Positions 5,540-6,608 of a stretch of DNA of 6,608 nt are shown piece by piece. The stretch's first letter is position 1; each line of letters opens with the position of its first letter. The notes beneath the pieces were generated by a model. That model was not told where the DNA came from and ran no database searches. It saw nothing but the letters and a program-made list of their open reading frames with translations. The position numbers were made by a program, and so were the translations under genes. The DNA lies in the NCBI GenBank assembly GCA_021814355.1, contig JAKAIJ010000148.1, forward strand, positions 1 through 6,608, read 5' to 3'. The DNA is from Acidobacteriota bacterium (lineage in GTDB: Bacteria > Acidobacteriota > UBA4820 > DSQY01).

Positions 5540-6608
5540 ATGGAATCCCGACGGAGGGGGTGGAAAGCGTACTCGGCGGCCCAATTCACGCTGGGGTTGG
5601 GTTGCTGGGCCGCCCTGGCCTTTCTCGGAAGGGGTGGCGTCTTCACCCTCGGCAAGCCGCTCAGGGTGATGGCGGGGACGGAACTCTTCGCCAACCCCTG
5701 GCTGCTCCTCGCGATCCTCTTCGCCCTCTCCTGGGCGGCCATGCGGCTCAAGTTTTCCATGGTCTCGGAGTACTTCGTCTCCTTCGACATCTCCTTCGCC
5801 TTGGCGGCCTTCTTCCTTGTGGCCCCGGGGTACGGCCTGCTCATGTCGCTCTCCTCAACTCTCCTGGACCACCTCTACCGGGCCCGGGAATCGAGGAAGA
5901 CCGATCTCCACCTCTGGCTTTTCCTCGACAACTCGGGAAACCGGCTTCTGCGGTTCGCCGCCACATGGCTGGTTTACACCCTGGCGGGCGGCAAGTTTCC
6001 CCCCTCCGAAGAGCCCCGCTGCCTCGTCGCGGGCCTGCTCGCCTTTTTGGCCTATTTCGTTGTTAACAACATATTTTACATTCCATCGGAATACTTTAAA
6101 GGATTAAATATAAAGTTATTTCTAAAAGAATCCTTCACCGAGGATCTCCGTCACAGCCTGATCATCTTCTCCCTCGGCTACCTCCTCAGCCTCGTGGCTT
6201 CGGATGGCCAGACCGGCCTCTTGAGCTTCTGCCTCTTCGCCTTTTTCGTCCTGGGGGCGTCGTGGCTCTTCCATACCCTCACGCGGACGCAGGAGGACCT
6301 TCGACGCAGGCTGGAGGACCTGACGCTCCTGGGGCGCGTCTCCGGGGCGGCGAGCTCGGGGCTGGACGTGATGCCCATGGTGGAGGCCTTCGCCCGGGAG
6401 CTCTGCCGGGAAATCCGGGCGGACGGGATCGGGGTGATCTTCTACCACCGCTACTCCTGCTCCGTCTATCTGGTTCAGGTGGAGGGCGAGAAGAGCCGCG
6501 CCATCCTCGCCGCCACCGATGAGGAACTGTTTTCCATCTCCCGCCCCAGCGAGCCTCCGCCGCCCGAGGCCCAGATCCATCCCACCGTGACCTGCGCCGT
6601 CTGCGGCG
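5540..6608 (+). CDS. Polytopic membrane signalling protein with GAF-like region (partial, 3' end missing)
   Basis: The frame is open from the ATG at 5540 to the window end: 356 complete codons plus one base. The N-terminus is basic (MESRRRGWK), followed by about six or seven hydrophobic segments near residues 13-30, 50-68, 84-108, 136-150, 161-180, 205-220 and 225-245. A charged helix (RTQEDLRRRLEDL, 249-261) then leads into LLGRVSGAASSGLDVMPMVEAFARELCREIRADGIGVIFY (263-302), which looks like the first part of a GAF-type sensory domain. The stretch GLLAFLAYFVVNN near 165-177 resembles a motif in N-terminal membrane regions of some HD-GYP and diguanylate-cyclase-type proteins. The output domain (GGDEF, HD-GYP, histidine kinase or other) lies beyond the window, so the function stays open. 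An in-frame GTG at 5507 would extend it by 11 codons but falls within the predicted -35 box. Codons 175-197 are unusually A/T-rich. Confidence 0.8.
   Translation, partial: MESRRRGWKAYSAAQFTLGLGCWAALAFLGRGGVFTLGKPLRVMAGTELFANPWLLLAILFALSWAAMRLKFSMVSEYFVSFDISFALAAFFLVAPGYGLLMSLSSTLLDHLYRARESRKTDLHLWLFLDNSGNRLLRFAATWLVYTLAGGKFPPSEEPRCLVAGLLAFLAYFVVNNIFYIPSEYFKGLNIKLFLKESFTEDLRHSLIIFSLGYLLSLVASDGQTGLLSFCLFAFFVLGASWLFHTLTRTQEDLRRRLEDLTLLGRVSGAASSGLDVMPMVEAFARELCREIRADGIGVIFYHRYSCSVYLVQVEGEKSRAILAATDEELFSISRPSEPPPPEAQIHPTVTCAVCG
6059..6129. other. A/T-rich island inside the membrane-protein gene
   Basis: These 71 bases are only about 23% G+C within a gene and region that is strongly GC-rich. The reading frame stays open and encodes VVNNIFYIPSEYFKGLNIKL and a few more residues. 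All ATA, TTA and CTA codons in the visible 356-codon gene fall in this patch (two ATA, two TTA, one CTA). It starts with a perfect 12-base palindrome GTTGTTAACAAC (6059-6070), followed by a small dyad ATTCC-ATC-GGAAT (6080-6092) and a -10-like TATAAA (6109-6114) without a good -35 box. Its role is unknown. Confidence 0.7.

Noticed and set aside
5198..5584. A 128-codon minus-strand frame across the intergenic region
   Set aside because: It has no ribosome binding site, its Gly/Pro content comes from homopolymer runs, and it overlaps the start of the plus-strand gene.
4225..6066. A 613-codon plus-strand open frame antisense to the deacetylase and running across the intergenic region
   Set aside because: It is a GC-rich shadow of the NodB gene. 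Its product is low-complexity Gly/Pro/Arg/Ala, has no motif, and overlaps the real plus-strand gene in a different frame.

Overview
This is a GC-rich window (roughly two thirds G+C) densely packed with bacterial genes. Six genes lie on the minus strand, one more starts on that strand at the left edge, and one divergent plus-strand gene runs off the right end. Purine-salvage, riboflavin, antitermination and cell-envelope genes, short intergenic gaps and overlapping starts and stops all fit a free-living GC-rich Gram-negative-like bacterium. Acidobacteriota or a deltaproteobacterial lineage is my best guess, but no gene here fixes the phylum.

Minus strand, in transcription order (right to left). 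A membrane-anchored polysaccharide deacetylase (5172-3736) carries an N-terminal cytoplasmic zinc-finger-like cysteine cluster. After a 67-base gap holding a good sigma70-type promoter comes a compact run: S-methyl-5'-thioadenosine phosphorylase (mtnP, 3668-2799), a PfkB-family sugar kinase (2802-1888), lumazine synthase (ribH, 1855-1394), NusB (nusB, 1394-990), and an exported transglutaminase-like protein (1015-35). Another gene probably starts at 38. Most junctions are overlaps (ATGA, TGATG, a 26-base overlap, ATGA), so the run is probably one translationally coupled operon. ribH-nusB is a widely conserved neighbour pair. mtnP followed by a PfkB kinase suggests a phosphorolysis-then-phosphorylation route for nucleoside-derived pentoses, but the kinase substrate is not known.

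The 367-base divergent intergenic region (5173-5539) has no convincing gene. It contains homopolymer runs of G8, C14 and C8 that form a perfect 10-bp inverted repeat and a G-tract-rich minus strand. It also holds a second set of nested inverted repeats (5386-5472) and a good promoter (TTGTGA-17-TACAAT) placed so that the plus-strand transcript would begin at or next to the ATG, i.e. leaderless.

Plus strand: from 5540 to the window end an open reading frame encodes a membrane protein with about six or seven transmembrane helices and a GAF-like region, probably a signalling protein whose output domain lies outside the window. An A/T-rich island of about 70 bases sits inside it. I saw no RNA genes, CRISPR arrays, insertion sequences or clear rho-independent terminators. 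No whole new system is evident. The most notable items are the composite intergenic region, the zinc-finger/deacetylase fusion with an altered metal-binding motif, the A/T island, and the mtnP-kinase pair.
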